A stretch of 64,000 nucleotides of DNA from Mariannaea sp. PMI_226 (GCA_024336345.1 JANFOG010000002.1:2356001-2420000); one strand, 5' to 3'; counted from the stretch's first letter, positions 49,598 to 62,411 are shown. Notes: generated by a model from the sequence alone, not told the origin. Numbers and translations: made by a program.

Positions 49598-50643
49598 TCA
49601 AGCTGGAGATCCGTGGTCTCGTTCAATAATATCATCACGTCCTAATGGTCTTGTTCCATCATTGAGAACCATCGCTTCTCGATGTTGCCGTCGAAGTCGC
49701 TGTTCTTCCGCAGAATGTTCCCGAGTTCGAGGGACCTGCTGCTCTGCAAGCGGCCCGCTTGGGGATTCCTCTTCAATCTCCATGATGAGGTCAGGAAGCT
49801 CCCTGATACGCCGTCTTGAGTTTTCTTTGTCGATCAGCCCAACTTTCTCTAAAGCCCTGAGGCCACGACGTGAAATCCGGATTTTGTCAACAATTTCAAC
49901 GATCCTATTGGCCCTAAACTGCATGTAGTTTTTGAAACTACGACGTCGTTGTTCCGGGTCATCCCCCCAATCTTGTTTCGCAAGCCACTTCTCCACGAAT
50001 TGAGACTTGACGAGCATGTTGGCTCCATATTTATTGACCAGTTCGATAATGAACATAAAACAGAATCGCTCGGCCATATCGCGGAGGTAGTATTCATCCC
50101 AATGGCTATCAGTGAGCCTTGGTGGCTTGCAGTCAGCCAAGCACAACTCAAGACACCTCACGAGAGCTGAGTAGGCCTTCGGATTATGTAGCTTTTCGAG
50201 GTTGTCGAGACCTAGGAAGTTAGCTTGGCTCATAGATGGATCAGGAAAGCAAACATACCAAGGGTCTGACCGGTAAGCAAAGCCAGCGTACGTAGTCCTC
50301 GCATACGATCGTTGTAATTAGGCCGTGTAATTTCATAAAGAAGAACATCTATGACTTCGGCATCGTTGACGGCCCTATCACAAAGGATTTTGATCGCGAT
50401 TTCCCTGATCGAGTAATTCGGGTGATCCAGTAATTTCTCAAGCGTCTCTATCTGTAAGGAGTCTTCGGTATCTTGAGTAATATACTGAGTCTTCGGCTGA
50501 GGTGGAGGTATCTCGTTGTCGTCTCGGATCATGGTAAGTGCAGTAAAGATGGTGTTGACAATACCAAAGGTAGCCAGGCCCAAGCTCACAAGAATAATCC
50601 GCTCATCCCGGGCTAGAGATAGGAGGGAATTTGTCCAACTCAT
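49598..50643 (-). CDS. Unrecognised membrane-anchored helical (ARM-like) protein
   Basis: I do not recognise a named family. Exons 50643-50259 and 50211-49598 (a 47-nt intron, joint TGQTLGLDNLEKL); 332 residues. One membrane segment lies near the N-terminus (about 15-38, ERIILVSLGLATFGIVNTIF). Leu-rich helical pairs follow that look like ARM/HEAT repeats: TLEKLLDHPNYSIREIAIKI, then RMRGLRTLALLTGQ. A longer helical region comes next (RCLELCLADCKPPRL, DMAERFCFMFIIELVN), and the tail is charged and Arg/Glu-rich. No catalytic motif is seen. The layout suggests a small organelle-membrane scaffold, possibly on the ER or outer mitochondrial membrane, which is a guess. It is divergent from nop14 by 423 bp. 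Confidence 0.8.
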
Positions 50644-51066
50644 ATTGCACAGCAGTATATCCTTAATTTTATCATTGTTTTAAAGAAGGGAGTGAAAATG
50701 CTGCAATGCAACACCACTACAGATTGAATGGTAGTTGCAGGAATGCGAAGCTGGACATGACTTCAAGTGTGACGACAGGGTTCTGCCGCGTCTGACCGCT
50801 TTAGTCGTAACCTGTATTGGTATAGCACATTCAAAGTCCCACATAAACCAACTTCTGCGTTGTGGGTTTGTGGAGCCATCAAAGGAGCTACTAACTGGCT
50901 GGCTACAATTGGCTACCTATTTGTCTTGATGCTACTAGTCTGTACTCCGCTATTACTCTGCTGATAACGATAAGGATTTTCAGACAAAAAAATTCCCAGC
51001 TTCAGAGCACCACCAAATTTTTTATGAGGTCCTTCTATCAATTCGGCCGTCATCAACAACGCCGTC
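50644..51066. promoter_or_regulatory. Short divergent promoter, membrane protein gene and nop14
   Basis: A 423-bp space between two start codons that must hold both promoters. The last 60 bases before nop14 are A-rich and then C/T-rich. No known factor site is identified. Confidence 0.5.
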
Positions 51067-53840
51067 ATGGCCGGCTCTCAACTCAAACGCCTAAAGGCAT
51101 CTCTCAAGGACCAGGGTATAATTGGCCCTCAACAGTCCAAGAAGCAAAAACGTCGTCTTGCTCAAGATGAACGCGCCCGCAACGACAAGCGATTGCAGAG
51201 GGGGACAGTCTTGGAAGGTATTCGCGAGCAATTCAACCCTTTCGACCTGAAGCACGCCGCGCGAGGTCCCAAATTCGAAGTCACAACCAGCCGTCCGACT
51301 ACTGCTGGCATTGCAAATGGCATCAAGGGTCGTCCGGGCCAAGCCAAGGCCGCCAGTGAAGAGAGGGTAACGAATATGCAATCAATGTACCACTTTCCCA
51401 CTTAATGCTAATGGATATACAACAGCGCAAACAAACTCTTCTCGTCGAAATGCAGCGCCGTAACAAGGTTGGAGGCATCATCGATCGTCGATTTGGTGAA
51501 AATGATCCTACCATGACTCCCGAGGAGAAGATGCTAGAGCGTTTTGCGCGAGAGAAGCAGAAGAGCCACAAGAAGGGTTCGATGTTCGATTTGGAGGACG
51601 ATGAGCCCTCGGAGGGCTTGACACATATGGGCAAGTCCTTGACGTTTGAGGATATGCCGTTAGATGATTTCCAAGAAGACGACCTGGATGGAGAGTACGA
51701 CAGCGATGGTTCCGTACGTGAAAGGCAGCGACTAAAACGGCTCCGAGATCTAGCCGGCCAGGGTAGTGATGACGACAGCGAGAACGACGAACCTGAACGG
51801 AAGAAGACAAAGAAGGAGGTTATGGAAGAGGTCATCGCCAAGTCTAAGATGCACAAATATGAGCGCCAGGCTGCCAAGGAGCAAGATGATGATCTACGAG
51901 CTGAGCTCGATAAGGAGCTACCAAATATTCAGATGCTTCTCTCACAAGGCCATCAAAGCTCTAAGGCTCAGGAGACTCCTGCTCTCTCAACCATTGCCGG
52001 CGTGGACCGTGGCGATTTCGAGAGGAATTTCGACCTGCAGGTGAAGAAACTAGCTCAGGACAAGCGAGCACAACCAGCGGACCGGACAAAGACAGAAGAA
52101 GAAAAGGTTGAAGAGGATTCTAAGAGGCTAAAGGAGCTCGAGGATAAAAGGCAGAGACGCATGAGGGGTGAGGAGGTCACCGATAGCGAGGACGAGTCCA
52201 AGTCAGAGAAGGAAGACCTTGCCCAGGCTGAGTTTATGGATCAAGACGACGATGATGATGAATTTGGTCTTGGAAGTGGCATCAAAACTCGACCCACTGC
52301 GACAGAGCTCGGCTTCGACGATGAGGACGACTTTCTCATTGATGATGATCTTGTAGCGAGCGGATCGGATCTCGAACTCATTGAGAGCGATGAGTCCGAA
52401 ATTGAGGGGATGGAAAGCTCTGACGAAGAAGATGAGTTCACCAAAGGTCTTCTTAATGAGGAGGAAGCCAGGAACCCCGTTTTTGAACTTGATTCATCAA
52501 CGAAAGCCTCTGCGATTAAGAAGGGAGATGAGCAAGGACTGCCATACACTTTTCCTTGTCCGCAGTCTTGCGAGGAGTTCCAATCTATCATCGCACCCTA
52601 CCCTTCGAAAAATATCCCGACTATCATTCAGCGAGTTCGAGCGCTTTATCACCCTAAGCTGGACAGTAGGAATAAGGAACGACTTGCGAAGTTTTCCGCC
52701 GCTCTAGTCGATTTTATCGGCTCACCTTGGGACCCCACGACATCCCCTTCCTTCTCTGTCTTGGAGAGCGTTGTTCGCCATATTCATTCGCTAGCAAAAA
52801 TGTTCCCTATTGAAACCAGCAAGCAATTCCGGCAAAACATTGAGGAGATGGGTCAATCGCGTACCCTCTCCTTGCACACCGGAGATTTGGTCCTGCTGAC
52901 TGCAGTGAGCACTGTCTTCCCTACATCTGATCACTTTCATCAAGTTGTCACCCCTGCTATGTTGACAATTTCGCGGTATCTCGGCCAGAAAGTTCCTCAG
53001 CACCTATCTGATTTCGCTGTTGGTACATACCTGTCGATCCTTGGCATTAGCTACCAAAAGTTGGCCAAACGCTACGTGCCTGAGGTGATCAACTTCACTC
53101 TCAACACTCTCCATGCCCTTGCTCCAGTGGCTGCCCCAAAATTGGGAAGCTTCCCCATTCACAACGCTCCTGCTAGCGTACGTGCTGAGTCTACAAGCAA
53201 GACTCTGCCAAGGGCACTCAACTTTTCCGACTGCCAGGGCGCTGATGTGTCCGGTGCACAGGCCAAGTCTCTCAAGGTTGCCATTTTAGATACCACAGCT
53301 CAAGCTCTTGATGCCGCGGCGGATACCTGGACGGGCAAGAGCTCATTCCTAGAGACATTCTCGCAGGCAGTCGATATCCTTAAGCACCTCAATACCAAAG
53401 GCTGCCGATCTCAACTCCCGTCTACTCTGACAGAGCGTTTTGACAAGCTACAGACAAAGCTTGAGCGAATGCTCAAAGTGGCACAACTCTCTCGTCGACC
53501 TTTGGAGTTGCATCATCACCGACCTCTGGCGATCAAGACGTACGTGCCCAAGTTTGAGGACACGTTCGATCCTGACAAGCACTACGACCCTGACCGTGAG
53601 CGCGCTGAGTTGGCCAAACTGAAGAAGGAGCACAAGAAGGAGCGCAAGGGCGCGATGAGAGAGCTGCGCAAGGACGCCAACTTCATGGCAAGAGAGAAAC
53701 TACGCATCAAGAAAGCCAAGGACGAGGCGTACGAGAAGAAATACAAGCGGTTGGTTGCCGAGATTCAAAGCGAAGAGGGACGAGAAGCGAATGCATACGA
53801 GAGAGAAAAGGCAGCTCGCAAGAGGGCCAGGAACAGGTAA
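51067..53840 (+). CDS. nop14: Nop14, 90S/SSU processome protein
   Basis: Nucleolar protein of the U3-containing small-subunit processome, needed for 18S rRNA maturation and 40S export. Exons 51067-51366 and 51426-53840; 904 residues. It starts MAGSQLKRLKASLKDQG. The diagnostic NPFDLKHAARGPKFEV block is at about 57-75. The intron joint gives SEERRKQTLLVEMQRRNKVGGIIDRRFGE, a conserved Nop14 stretch. Several acidic segments follow (for example QDDDDDEFGLGSG, near 395). The second half is helical (QSCEEFQSIIAPYPSKNIPT onward). The end is strongly basic with Lys/Glu-rich helices (YKRLVAEIQSEEGREANAYEREKAARKRARNR), a likely nucleolar targeting region. Confidence 0.95.
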
Positions 53841-54553
53841 ATGGTTATCCGATGAATTTAAATACAAGGCGTTTATTTGCTGCGCTCCGCAATTTGCTCG
53901 GCTCAAGCATTGGAGATTATTGTCGCATATTTTATACGTATCTCTCATTCCTTCACAATCGTGCTTTCAAAAATAAATCGGTTGGGTATCGAGACCTACG
54001 AGGGCGTCAACTGGACACATCCCGGAAATGGGTACATCTGGAATGCATGCTGTGAATGGGTTGCTTCCGGTTCTCACACTGTATTTTCCGCCCCCTGTAA
54101 CTTATTTTGGAGACCTACCATGGTACTCTTGGATTCTGTACAGTGGGTGGTCATAAATCTCGCTCAGCATCTCAGAAGCACGTTCAATATTTTCTACATA
54201 TCATTGACCTGTGTCATGTGTTATAGGGAAGCAAACATATAGTCAATAGCAGCTGATCCCAGGAGTTCAATTTCATTCTTTTTCTGAAGATATTACTCGA
54301 GGTTTGATATGAGACAATTAGTTAATGCAAATTACCAAGTGTTATCTCTAAAAGTGAGCGAAACCTTTGTCAACTACAATACAATTATACATACAGTGCG
54401 AATAATATTACTGTCACACTACTTATTTGAGGTAGTCGAAGAATTCTGCTTCTGTACGCGTAGCAGGCAGGTACCACCCTCATAATTTTACAACCATCAA
54501 CTTCAACCTTGCTCAATACACCCAATTCCTTGGGTAGCAAACAGTAATCCGTC
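53841..54553. other. Intergenic region, nop14 to GPATCH11-like gene
   Basis: About 710 bp, A/T-rich in its second half. No gene is supported. It should hold the nop14 3' end and the promoter of the next gene. Confidence 0.5.
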
Positions 54554-55564
54554 ATGAACACAGGGAGACACGACAGCGCAAGTGCGCCAGATGATGAAGA
54601 CGATGATTACATGAATATGACGTTTGCGGATCCCACACCCGTCAAGGAAACATCACTTCAACGCACTCAACGGCTAAAACGCGAGGCTCGTGCTCGAGGC
54701 ATCATCAAGTCCAAAGCGCAAATTGAAGAGGAGGAATTTGCTGCACGAGAAAAGGCATTATCAACTTCGATGCTTGATGACCCAAAAGCGAAGAAAAACA
54801 AAGGTTTCGCCATGATGGCAAAGATGGGCTTCACGGGTGGAGGCCTAGGAAAGAAAGCTGATGATGGCCAAGGTAAAGGTAGAACAGAGCCCATCAGAGT
54901 CAGCATCAAGGAAGATCGGTCTGGTATTGGGTTGGAGAACGAAAAGAAGAGGAAACTCAGGGAAGCGGCAGAAGACAGAGGCGTAAAAGCAGTCAAGATG
55001 GATCCGTTGGAATATCGCGACCGTGTGAGAAAAGAGCGGGAAGAGGCGCGTGCCGAGAAGCAGTTCTTTGCTGCACAGCGCACAGTCGAACGCATGGACG
55101 ACGAAGCTTCTATTGATGAGAAGAAAGACAGTGACAATGACGCTGCGCTTGGAAGCCCCAACTCGACCAAGAAGCTCCGTTCAATTTCTTCCCGACCCCT
55201 TAAATCCATTCCTGTTCTTTATCGTGGTCTGATTCGCCACCGCGAAGAACAAGAACGTGATAGAAGAATGAGGTACGATCTTGAACAGTCGCTGTCCCGG
55301 CTTCCCACATACGAGGACGATCACGAGGACTTGGATGACAAGAAGGCTCTGGGCAAGAGCCGCACTGTCTATGCAACGGCGGAGGACTTGGATGAAGAGG
55401 ACGAGGAGTTGGATGAGTTTAATGCGTTACCGATTGAGGAGCGGCTGAAACAGGTTTTACAACATCTTCGCGAGAAGCATCGATATTGCTTCTGGTGTAA
55501 AATGGCATATCCTGATACAGAGATGGAGGGATGTCCAGGCCTAACAGAGGAGGATCATGATTGA
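54554..55564 (+). CDS. GPATCH11: G-patch domain protein, GPATCH11-like
   Basis: G-patch protein; such proteins usually activate DEAH-box RNA helicases in splicing or ribosome assembly, and the helicase partner here is unknown. Single exon, 336 residues. The acidic N-terminus contains EDDDYMNMTFADP. The G-patch is at about 82-128 (GFAMMAKMGFTGGGLGKKADDGQGKGRTEP). A basic Arg/Glu helical middle follows. The C-terminal module (about 290-336, EERLKQVLQHLREKHRYCFWCKMAYPD, then EGCPGL) fits DUF4187, with C-x2-C plus one more Cys. Domain order and length match GPATCH11/CCDC75. The stop is at 55562-55564. Confidence 0.9.
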   Translation: MNTGRHDSASAPDDEDDDYMNMTFADPTPVKETSLQRTQRLKREARARGIIKSKAQIEEEEFAAREKALSTSMLDDPKAKKNKGFAMMAKMGFTGGGLGKKADDGQGKGRTEPIRVSIKEDRSGIGLENEKKRKLREAAEDRGVKAVKMDPLEYRDRVRKEREEARAEKQFFAAQRTVERMDDEASIDEKKDSDNDAALGSPNSTKKLRSISSRPLKSIPVLYRGLIRHREEQERDRRMRYDLEQSLSRLPTYEDDHEDLDDKKALGKSRTVYATAEDLDEEDEELDEFNALPIEERLKQVLQHLREKHRYCFWCKMAYPDTEMEGCPGLTEEDHD

Positions 55565-56709
55565 TTTGAAAATTGTTGACATTCCTCCCACCTTTTTCTT
55601 TTCGATAATACCTTGGCTCCCTATACGCAAAAGAAGGCGATACGAAGCATCCATTCTCAGATGATTGTCCTCATGCGATTATCTGTCCCTGAACGAGGTT
55701 CCCCTCAGAAGTACCGACATGAAGGACACCCAGGTACAGAAAGAGGCCGTCTTTTGCTTGGGAACGACATAACAAGTTTCCTTTTGCCTCTCTTTTTCTG
55801 CACTTTCGCGGCCCTTGTTTGCGTTGCCTGAGAAAAGTGTAACGAAGGCATCAATCAAATCTCCTGCCATCCTGTCCTCATCATCTTCGCGCATCATCAC
55901 CCCAACATATTCAATGATCTCTCTCTAAACACTCAACAACTAAACTTGCATATACCCGAGCTGCCAGTTTTCTTTTTTCTTTCTTTTTTTTTGGCGGCTC
56001 GTGATCTCGGGTAGAGATTTTCTGTTTAGGGCTCTTTCCCAACAGCGAGATGAGTAGAGGCGATTTTCAGGATCAAGGCCCATAGCAGGCCTCTGTTCAC
56101 TAATACGTTGGTGGGTTCATTCATGAGCTTGGATTTGGTCCTTATTACGTACTAACTGCGTACCTCAAAAGCGATCTCGCACTCCAGCCACTGCAGATTC
56201 CTGAGAAGATCGATGAGGGCTGGCCGAAAATCACGGAGATAGGGAATTCAGTAGATATAGAGTAACAAGCAAAAAACTGTCTCGATTCCAACCATCAAAT
56301 TGAACCAAGATGACCAGTGGTTGTGTCCTCTCATAAATAGGCGATAGTTGCTTTGTCCCGTAAACGTGTTCCCTTTGTCTTCACTCTTAATGAGAAGCTG
56401 GCTAGAAATACGCCAAAGCCATGACGCTCGCTCCGCAAAATCATTTATATGATACCTCAAGCTGTTCAGCGGTATGAAAAACGTACTTTCCGCATCTGCA
56501 ATCCTCAGCCAGACCAATCGCTAGGTACTCTGTATAGTTCTAGGTGAGTAGAAGAACTATAGAAACAAGTGCGTGAGTTCATGCAATGGAGGCAATAACA
56601 AGAGGAAGGAAGAAGAAGAGGGTGAAGGGTCCAAAAAGGCAGCCGAATATCTAGAGCAAAGTATGGTGTAGAATGGTCAACGTTGTCGTGTTTTGAAGAG
56701 CTCGATTCT
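55565..56709. other. Convergent 3' spacer, G-patch and Hsp70-like genes
   Basis: About 1.1 kb with no supported gene. A T-rich run lies at about 55970-55993. Frames on the minus strand in 56505-56700 continue out of the Hsp70-like gene in the wrong frame and are not coding. Confidence 0.5.
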
Positions 56710-59032
56710 TCAAGACTCATCTCGTTCAGGCAAAGTCTCGGTCTCCATGAACTTGATGGCCACGTTCTGGCAGCCCAGTGGTTTTCCCTTATGGTGAACA
56801 GAAAAGTCCAGCGAGGTCCCATCGCTGAGCATTTGCAATTCATAGTGAAATCGTCGAAACTCTTTGCCCTCCGTGTTGGTCCATCTTGGCAACCGTCCCC
56901 AGTTCGGGACGTGGGAGAGCACAATACCACAGAGCATCTTGACCGTCGAGTCCTTGCGGTGAGGAGGCTTGCTGGATTCGGAGTAGACAATATCCACGGT
57001 GATAAGTTCGTCTGGTTTCTCAAGATCTTGCCAGAATTCGTTGCAGATTGGTGTGTCTGTGGCAACCTGTGCTCCCTGAGTTGTTGGTTAGAAGACCACA
57101 TTGTTTTTGCCTCGGAATGCAAGGTTAGAGGGCCAGGATTTTACGCACAATCGTAATAAACCAATTGGTCTGCTCTACCGCTTGAAACACTTGAGCCACT
57201 TCACAGAAACAGCGGTCTGCAGCGTCGTGCATATTGGGATCAAACGGAGTTGCATTGAACAAAGTGCCATAACTTGCTCGGGAAATCCGGGTATCAATAG
57301 CGACGGCAACCGGGTTGAGCGACCGAATCTGAGCCAGGCCTTTGAGAACGGCACCTCTGCAAATGGCGGACCAGCTACATGGCATTTCTTCTCAGTAATG
57401 GCACACGGTTTGGTTGTGGTTTGGGGATGCACTCACGGTCTTTCACCTGGTGCCTGAAGCACTTCGATCCGTCTTCCAACAGCGTTTCGAAGGCAATCAT
57501 ATAAATGACGCGATTTTCCGAACCCACCCACGAGCATCACAAACTGGAGAAGTATGTTAAGGAGATGCGGAGCTAAATGAGTAGTCGTGAAGAGCCCACC
57601 TTGGGTGCCTTGTTGTATTTGAGTCGCACTTCATTGATTTGGCTCATCACTAGACTCACGATGTCTTCCATGACGGGTCTGTGAATGGCTTCGATCTCTG
57701 ACCTGGAGAGAGGTAGACCCAAGGTTAGATAACTGCCCTCTACTTGATAGAATTTTCCTTACTTGGTAATCACAATGTCTCGTCTCTGGATTTGGTTATC
57801 CGTTGGATTGTCTGGACAAACAGGAAATTCCCATTTCGTGCTATCCTTGCAAAATGATTTCTTGATCCAATCTTCCCATATGCTGTCCATGATTTTTTTG
57901 ACCCCCGGATAACCCAGTGCATCCCAAACGTCTTGCGGGATCTTGGACTTTAGCAAGTGTATGAAGGCGTTGTCGACGACGGTGCCTCCGCAAAGTTTCC
58001 CTATATAATAGATATGAGCATAAAGGCCTACGCGAACTAAATGTACAGTTACAGAAAGAGAGAAAGAAGTCCAAAATTCTCACCATCTCCTTTCACACTT
58101 TCGCGGACGGTGAAGGGATCCAAACTAGCAATTCCGTAGGTGATGATATCCTGTGGACAATAGTCAGAGACAAAGAAGAAGGATGAGAAACAACTCCAAT
58201 TTTTTCAGTAACACTTACCATAGTACCGCCACCAGCATCGCAGATAATAATGTGGTCGCCGATCTAGAAGGTCAAATATCAGGACATACTGGACTTGATA
58301 TCAGAATAGAAGAAGGGTTAGACTTGCTTTGATATCTGGGCGACGCTTGATGTCCTGTAGACTTGCAAGGGCCGCGGCCTCAGGTTCCGATGTGAAGCTG
58401 AGCGTGGTCTTACGCTCTCGTCGACTGTCAAGAATCCCAGCAGATGCGATGGCCGATTTCATTCGAAGCCGAGCGTAGTGTGGCCAAATCGCTGGTAGCG
58501 TAGCAACTACATGCAGATTCGATCTCTGAATCAGGTTTCCTCCATGTGTTCGCTCAACGGTCTGCAGCGCATGTTGCCACAATTCCTGCAAGTAATCGGC
58601 GATGACCTCGACGGCAGTCTTTCCTTCTGTCCGAATGAGCTCCTTAGTAGCCTCGAGAAATATTGTTGTTTTCAGGTATGGCGGTATATCTCCATCATCA
58701 ACCAAGAACAGCTTGAACCAACGAAGGCTGACCTTGTCAGCCGAGATATCGTATCCCCAAGGGCAACTCCCGTCTTGCTTCATCTCGTAAGAGATGATTG
58801 TTGGTGCCTTGTCCTTATCCGCGTTCAAACCATTGCATGACTTCCAGTTGGAAACGGTGTCGATCTGTATTTCATCGCAGGGCGACCTGGCATAAGCAAC
58901 TCCGGAGAAGCTGCCTCATAGTTAGCAAATGGCGATGGTCAGCTCGAACAAGTGATGTACAGAGCTGACGTACGTTGTGCCAAAATCTAGGCCGATGACT
59001 ATTGTCGAATTTTCCTCGTCTTTTGAAGCCAT
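56710..59032 (-). CDS. Divergent Hsp70-like ATPase, nine exons
   Basis: Hsp70-superfamily protein (actin-like ATPase fold, HSPA12-like fungal group); client and role are unknown. Exons 59032-58974, 58910-58328, 58263-58219, 58150-58084, 58000-57763, 57702-57600, 57543-57437, 57374-57149, 57075-56710; 597 residues, in frame throughout. Phosphate-1 loop DFGTTFSGVAYA (about 16-27) spans intron 1. Phosphate-2 is IIICDAGGGTMDIITY, spread over two exons. The adenosine motif is VMLVGGFGKSRHLYDCL. PWSAICRGAVLKGLA follows, typical of this fungal group. There is no EEVD tail and no full substrate-binding domain. Intron 58327-58264 has a GC donor (AAA/GCAAGT). The acceptor of the last intron is slightly uncertain, because CTCAG at 57076 and CACAG about 10 bases on are both possible; the former keeps WFITI-GAQVATD. 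Confidence 0.85.
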
Positions 59033-61342
59033 AATGATTCTTCTAGTCGGAATACTTATTTAGAGAAGAGAGATGAAGGGGAGAATGCAGCTTGTGTGGT
59101 GCGTAGAACGAGGGGTTCATAGGCACTAAATGAGAGTGACGCTTGCACACAGGTTAGAAATAAACAAATATGAGCGGGCTGTGATTCACAGCCGCGAGTC
59201 AGCTGGTTGATTTTGCTTTTGGTCCCTATAACAAGTTTCGTCTCTGAAAAGTCGAATCCATGAGCTATCATCTTTACATCTCGATTGGGTCGCAGTCACA
59301 ACTCGATACTTGGCTGCACCAGCAGAGCATACGAACCTTTCAAGGGCTCCAAGTCTCCTGGAACAGGAATCGGTGCTCGCATCGAAGCCAACTACATTCC
59401 ATCATTGTAGGTTAATGGACTTGAGAGGCAGCCACTGCAAAAAAGTTGGCCAGTCCAGGGGAAACATCAGTGTTTCTGTCAAAGACTAGATATACTCGTA
59501 CACCACGATGGCAGCCGATAAAGTAATATCTAAACAAGCCATACCTATAAGTGCGTATAGAAGTAGGCGAGCCCATCCGTATTGGATGAAAGCGTAGTCG
59601 GGAAAATGCACTAGCAAAACAACACATCATGGGTATTGACTTGGAAGAATGAAAGGACTGAAGAACGGCCCATCTCTCAGAAGTATCACATGAAACATGT
59701 TTGTCGAAACCAGCGAAGAGTAAGGGGAGAACGATATTGGTTATTGTATCGTATAGGGAATGCAGAGAGCTATGTATATTAATCTGGGTGGCGAAAAGGG
59801 TTGATGGTCTCATCGTCGCCTCTATTACACTAGCAACTGTTTAGTATTGATACTCCATGGATCCAACCAGAGTCGTGCCGGGATTTAGATCTACGGATAT
59901 GAACAATCAGAGGTCCTCGCTTGCTACTCTGGATAGGATGGTTTCCCTTCGCATTTGTGCACGACATCATAATATGCGTTGGCCTTTTCAGCAGACAAAT
60001 TCTTGAGTCATTAGTGAGCATTGGAAAGACAATAATAATCCCAGGGTAAGATAACACCGAGAACTCCAGCTGGCCAAAAAGCGTACCCAAGCTGTGCTTC
60101 CCCCAGGAACACGACTAACGATGAGGCTTAGCCCTTACGAGGGGATCTTTTGGGAAGGTTATTGTGACAGCAAAGCACATAATGGGAAAGGGAAATGATT
60201 TGATTGCCCGGTTTTCTTGAAGGCAGGGGGGAGGGGGATAAAGGCTTTTTTCCTTCGCAGTGTGACGATGCAAGGGGGCTAGTCAGGATTATTAGCCGAT
60301 AGCTGAGGCGCTGCAACGAGGAGAAGATCTGATACGTAGTTATACGAGTACAGGAACCCAACGGGCGTCGACTGAGACTTATTGCTCTGCCTGCATCTTC
60401 TATGGCCGGCTTTGAGCCGGGCGTGAGGAACTGAATGGATTTATCAGGGTAGGGTAACAGGGGTATGTGAGTTAGATGACCCATCCCTCAGAGCTGTCGA
60501 CTCCGTGGAAATTGCTGAGTTTAAAGACCAGGAAAACCTGGAAGATTCTCTCTCTACAGAGGCAATACTATTCGAATGCGTAAGGGGTAATCATATTGTA
60601 TTGAGGTGAGGCCACACGTAGTCTCCCGAGAAGTTTGATTTTACGGTTTTAAGCCCCGATGTGGTATCGGAGTGTTTGCAGTGCCGCAGGAATTGTCGCT
60701 TGTCGTTGCGATTCGAATTTACTTAGGTACATGTCCTCCTTCTTCCTCTTCTGTCCTGTCTCTCTTGCTCATATCGGTGTTACGTATTCTTCATCGTGGG
60801 TTTGACCCCTGGTTAGGATCGGATTACAGACAGCTTAATGTAGTGGGATGGAGGCACGCAGTGACCCTACTATTCCATCTATGTACGGTTAGCCATACTT
60901 ACCACACCTTACTTTTAAGCTTATGGAAAGTCTTGAAAATGATAGGGTGGAGCTGAAACAAATACATCCTGCTTCTGGGGGATCCTCTCCAAAATACGAG
61001 CTTGGATGCAAGTTATGCCAAACAAAGCCTCCCCCCTCCCCCATGCTCACCCCTGGTTCGATCCCCTCTGGTGCCTCGCTTGCGCCTCATTGTTGACGAA
61101 GCACACGACACAAGAAGACATACCCATAGGTACGAAATACGAATTTCAATTGACGAACCATTGATGAAAACGGCCCACGTGCTATGCTGCGCTCGCTGAT
61201 GAACTCGACCTCAGTTACGCCCAATATAAATGCGATCCTTTTTCTCACCACCACCAACCAAGACAAGAGGAGCACGCAACACATCTACGTTCAGCCACTG
61301 CCAACCAGTCTTTGTTATACCGACAAATAGTTACCAAGGAGA
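59033..61342. other. Divergent spacer, Hsp70-like and MARVEL-like genes
   Basis: About 2.3 kb with no supported gene. Small frames on both strands lack domains. A GGTTCGATCCC string at 61053 resembles a tRNA B box but has no cloverleaf around it. Confidence 0.5.
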
Positions 61343-62052
61343 ATGGCGCCACCTTCTCAACACGAAGACGGCCAAGAGCCCGCCAATCCTGACGATCATG
61401 GTCACATTTGGAACTTGAAAGTCACCTTGCGTATCTTCTCAACCATTTTTGGCATGGTTCTTATCGGAATTTGCGGTGCAGTATGGCTCTGGAACTCTCT
61501 CCCTATAATTACATTTCTCCCTGTCGTAGGTTTCTGTTTCTGCCTTGTTCTCATTTTTTAATTTGATAGTTTACTGACCAACAATAAAACCAGACTTGTG
61601 TTGCCATTGTCTTGAATATTACTGAGTGCTGTCGCCTCAGCCATAAAGGGCGGCATCGTGGCATGCCACCTATCTTCGTTGCCGGCATCGAGCTACTCTT
61701 CTGTATCGGGTACCTTGCTTCCATCGTCCTTGTGGGCAACGATTTATTCGCACACCATGATGGATATGATTCAGTATGGCACTACCAGGGGCCCCGCGTA
61801 GACGGATGGGGGGCTACCAGCATACCTAGTGACGCTGACGGCTGGGGGATGTCTTATGCCATCTTTGGATTTGGCATTGCACAATGGTAAGAAGAAAACT
61901 ACTTATATATGATAGTGGGTGGCTTCCGTCACAGCCATCTAAGATGCTAGAGCTGCATTGCTAACCTGCCGGACTGTCTATCCAGGATCGTTCATTTCAC
62001 CATCTTCGTCATTGCAGGCTTCGAATTTTTCAACCGCAAAAAGAACATTTAA
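61343..62052 (+). CDS. Small four-helix membrane protein, MARVEL-like
   Basis: Small membrane protein that resembles the fungal MARVEL-domain family (membrane organisation), assigned from topology only. Exons 61343-61525, 61594-61886, 61986-62052; 180 residues. Four hydrophobic segments are seen: RIFSTIFGMVLIGICGAVWL, then LPIITFLPVTCVAIVLNI (across intron 1), IFVAGIELLFCIGYLASIVLV, and MSYAIFGFGIAQWIVHFTIFVI (across intron 2). The loop between the third and fourth is long (about 40 residues, with HYQGPRVDGWG). The end is basic (FEFFNRKKNI), probably cytosolic. The N-terminus is hydrophilic with no signal peptide. The intron joints are in frame. The first ATG after the leader is taken as start. 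Confidence 0.8.
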
Positions 62053-62380
62053 AACGAACCCACCTTGAGCAAAACTCCGGTCTTGATATTGCGTATTCAC
62101 ACGCACACAAACATAAACACACCAGTGGTTACTCCCAGACACCTTAATAAGCGAGTAGTCTGTATATCCTCAGCCTTCTGCGTCTTCCTTCAGCAAGATA
62201 ACCTGCCTCATAATGGATATGACTATTAAACTAAAGTCGACCATCTGTCCAAGACTTTGCATGCTTGGTACAAAGTGTCACTACTGCTTCGCCAACGGCC
62301 ACCAGGATAATTTGATGAATAATGGTCTCACACCGATTACCAAACGATCATGCGAAAGAAGTTAATGTTTAATTAATGGA

Positions 62381-62411
62381 ATCTCTCTATCTCTCTCTCT
62401 ATCTTCTCTCA
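62381..62411. repeat. CT-rich simple repeat
   Basis: Interrupted CT dinucleotide run with TAT insertions in non-coding sequence. Confidence 0.8.

Noticed and set aside
61040..61080. GGTTCGATCCC, a tRNA B-box-like string
   Set aside because: No matching T-stem and no A-box at a suitable distance.
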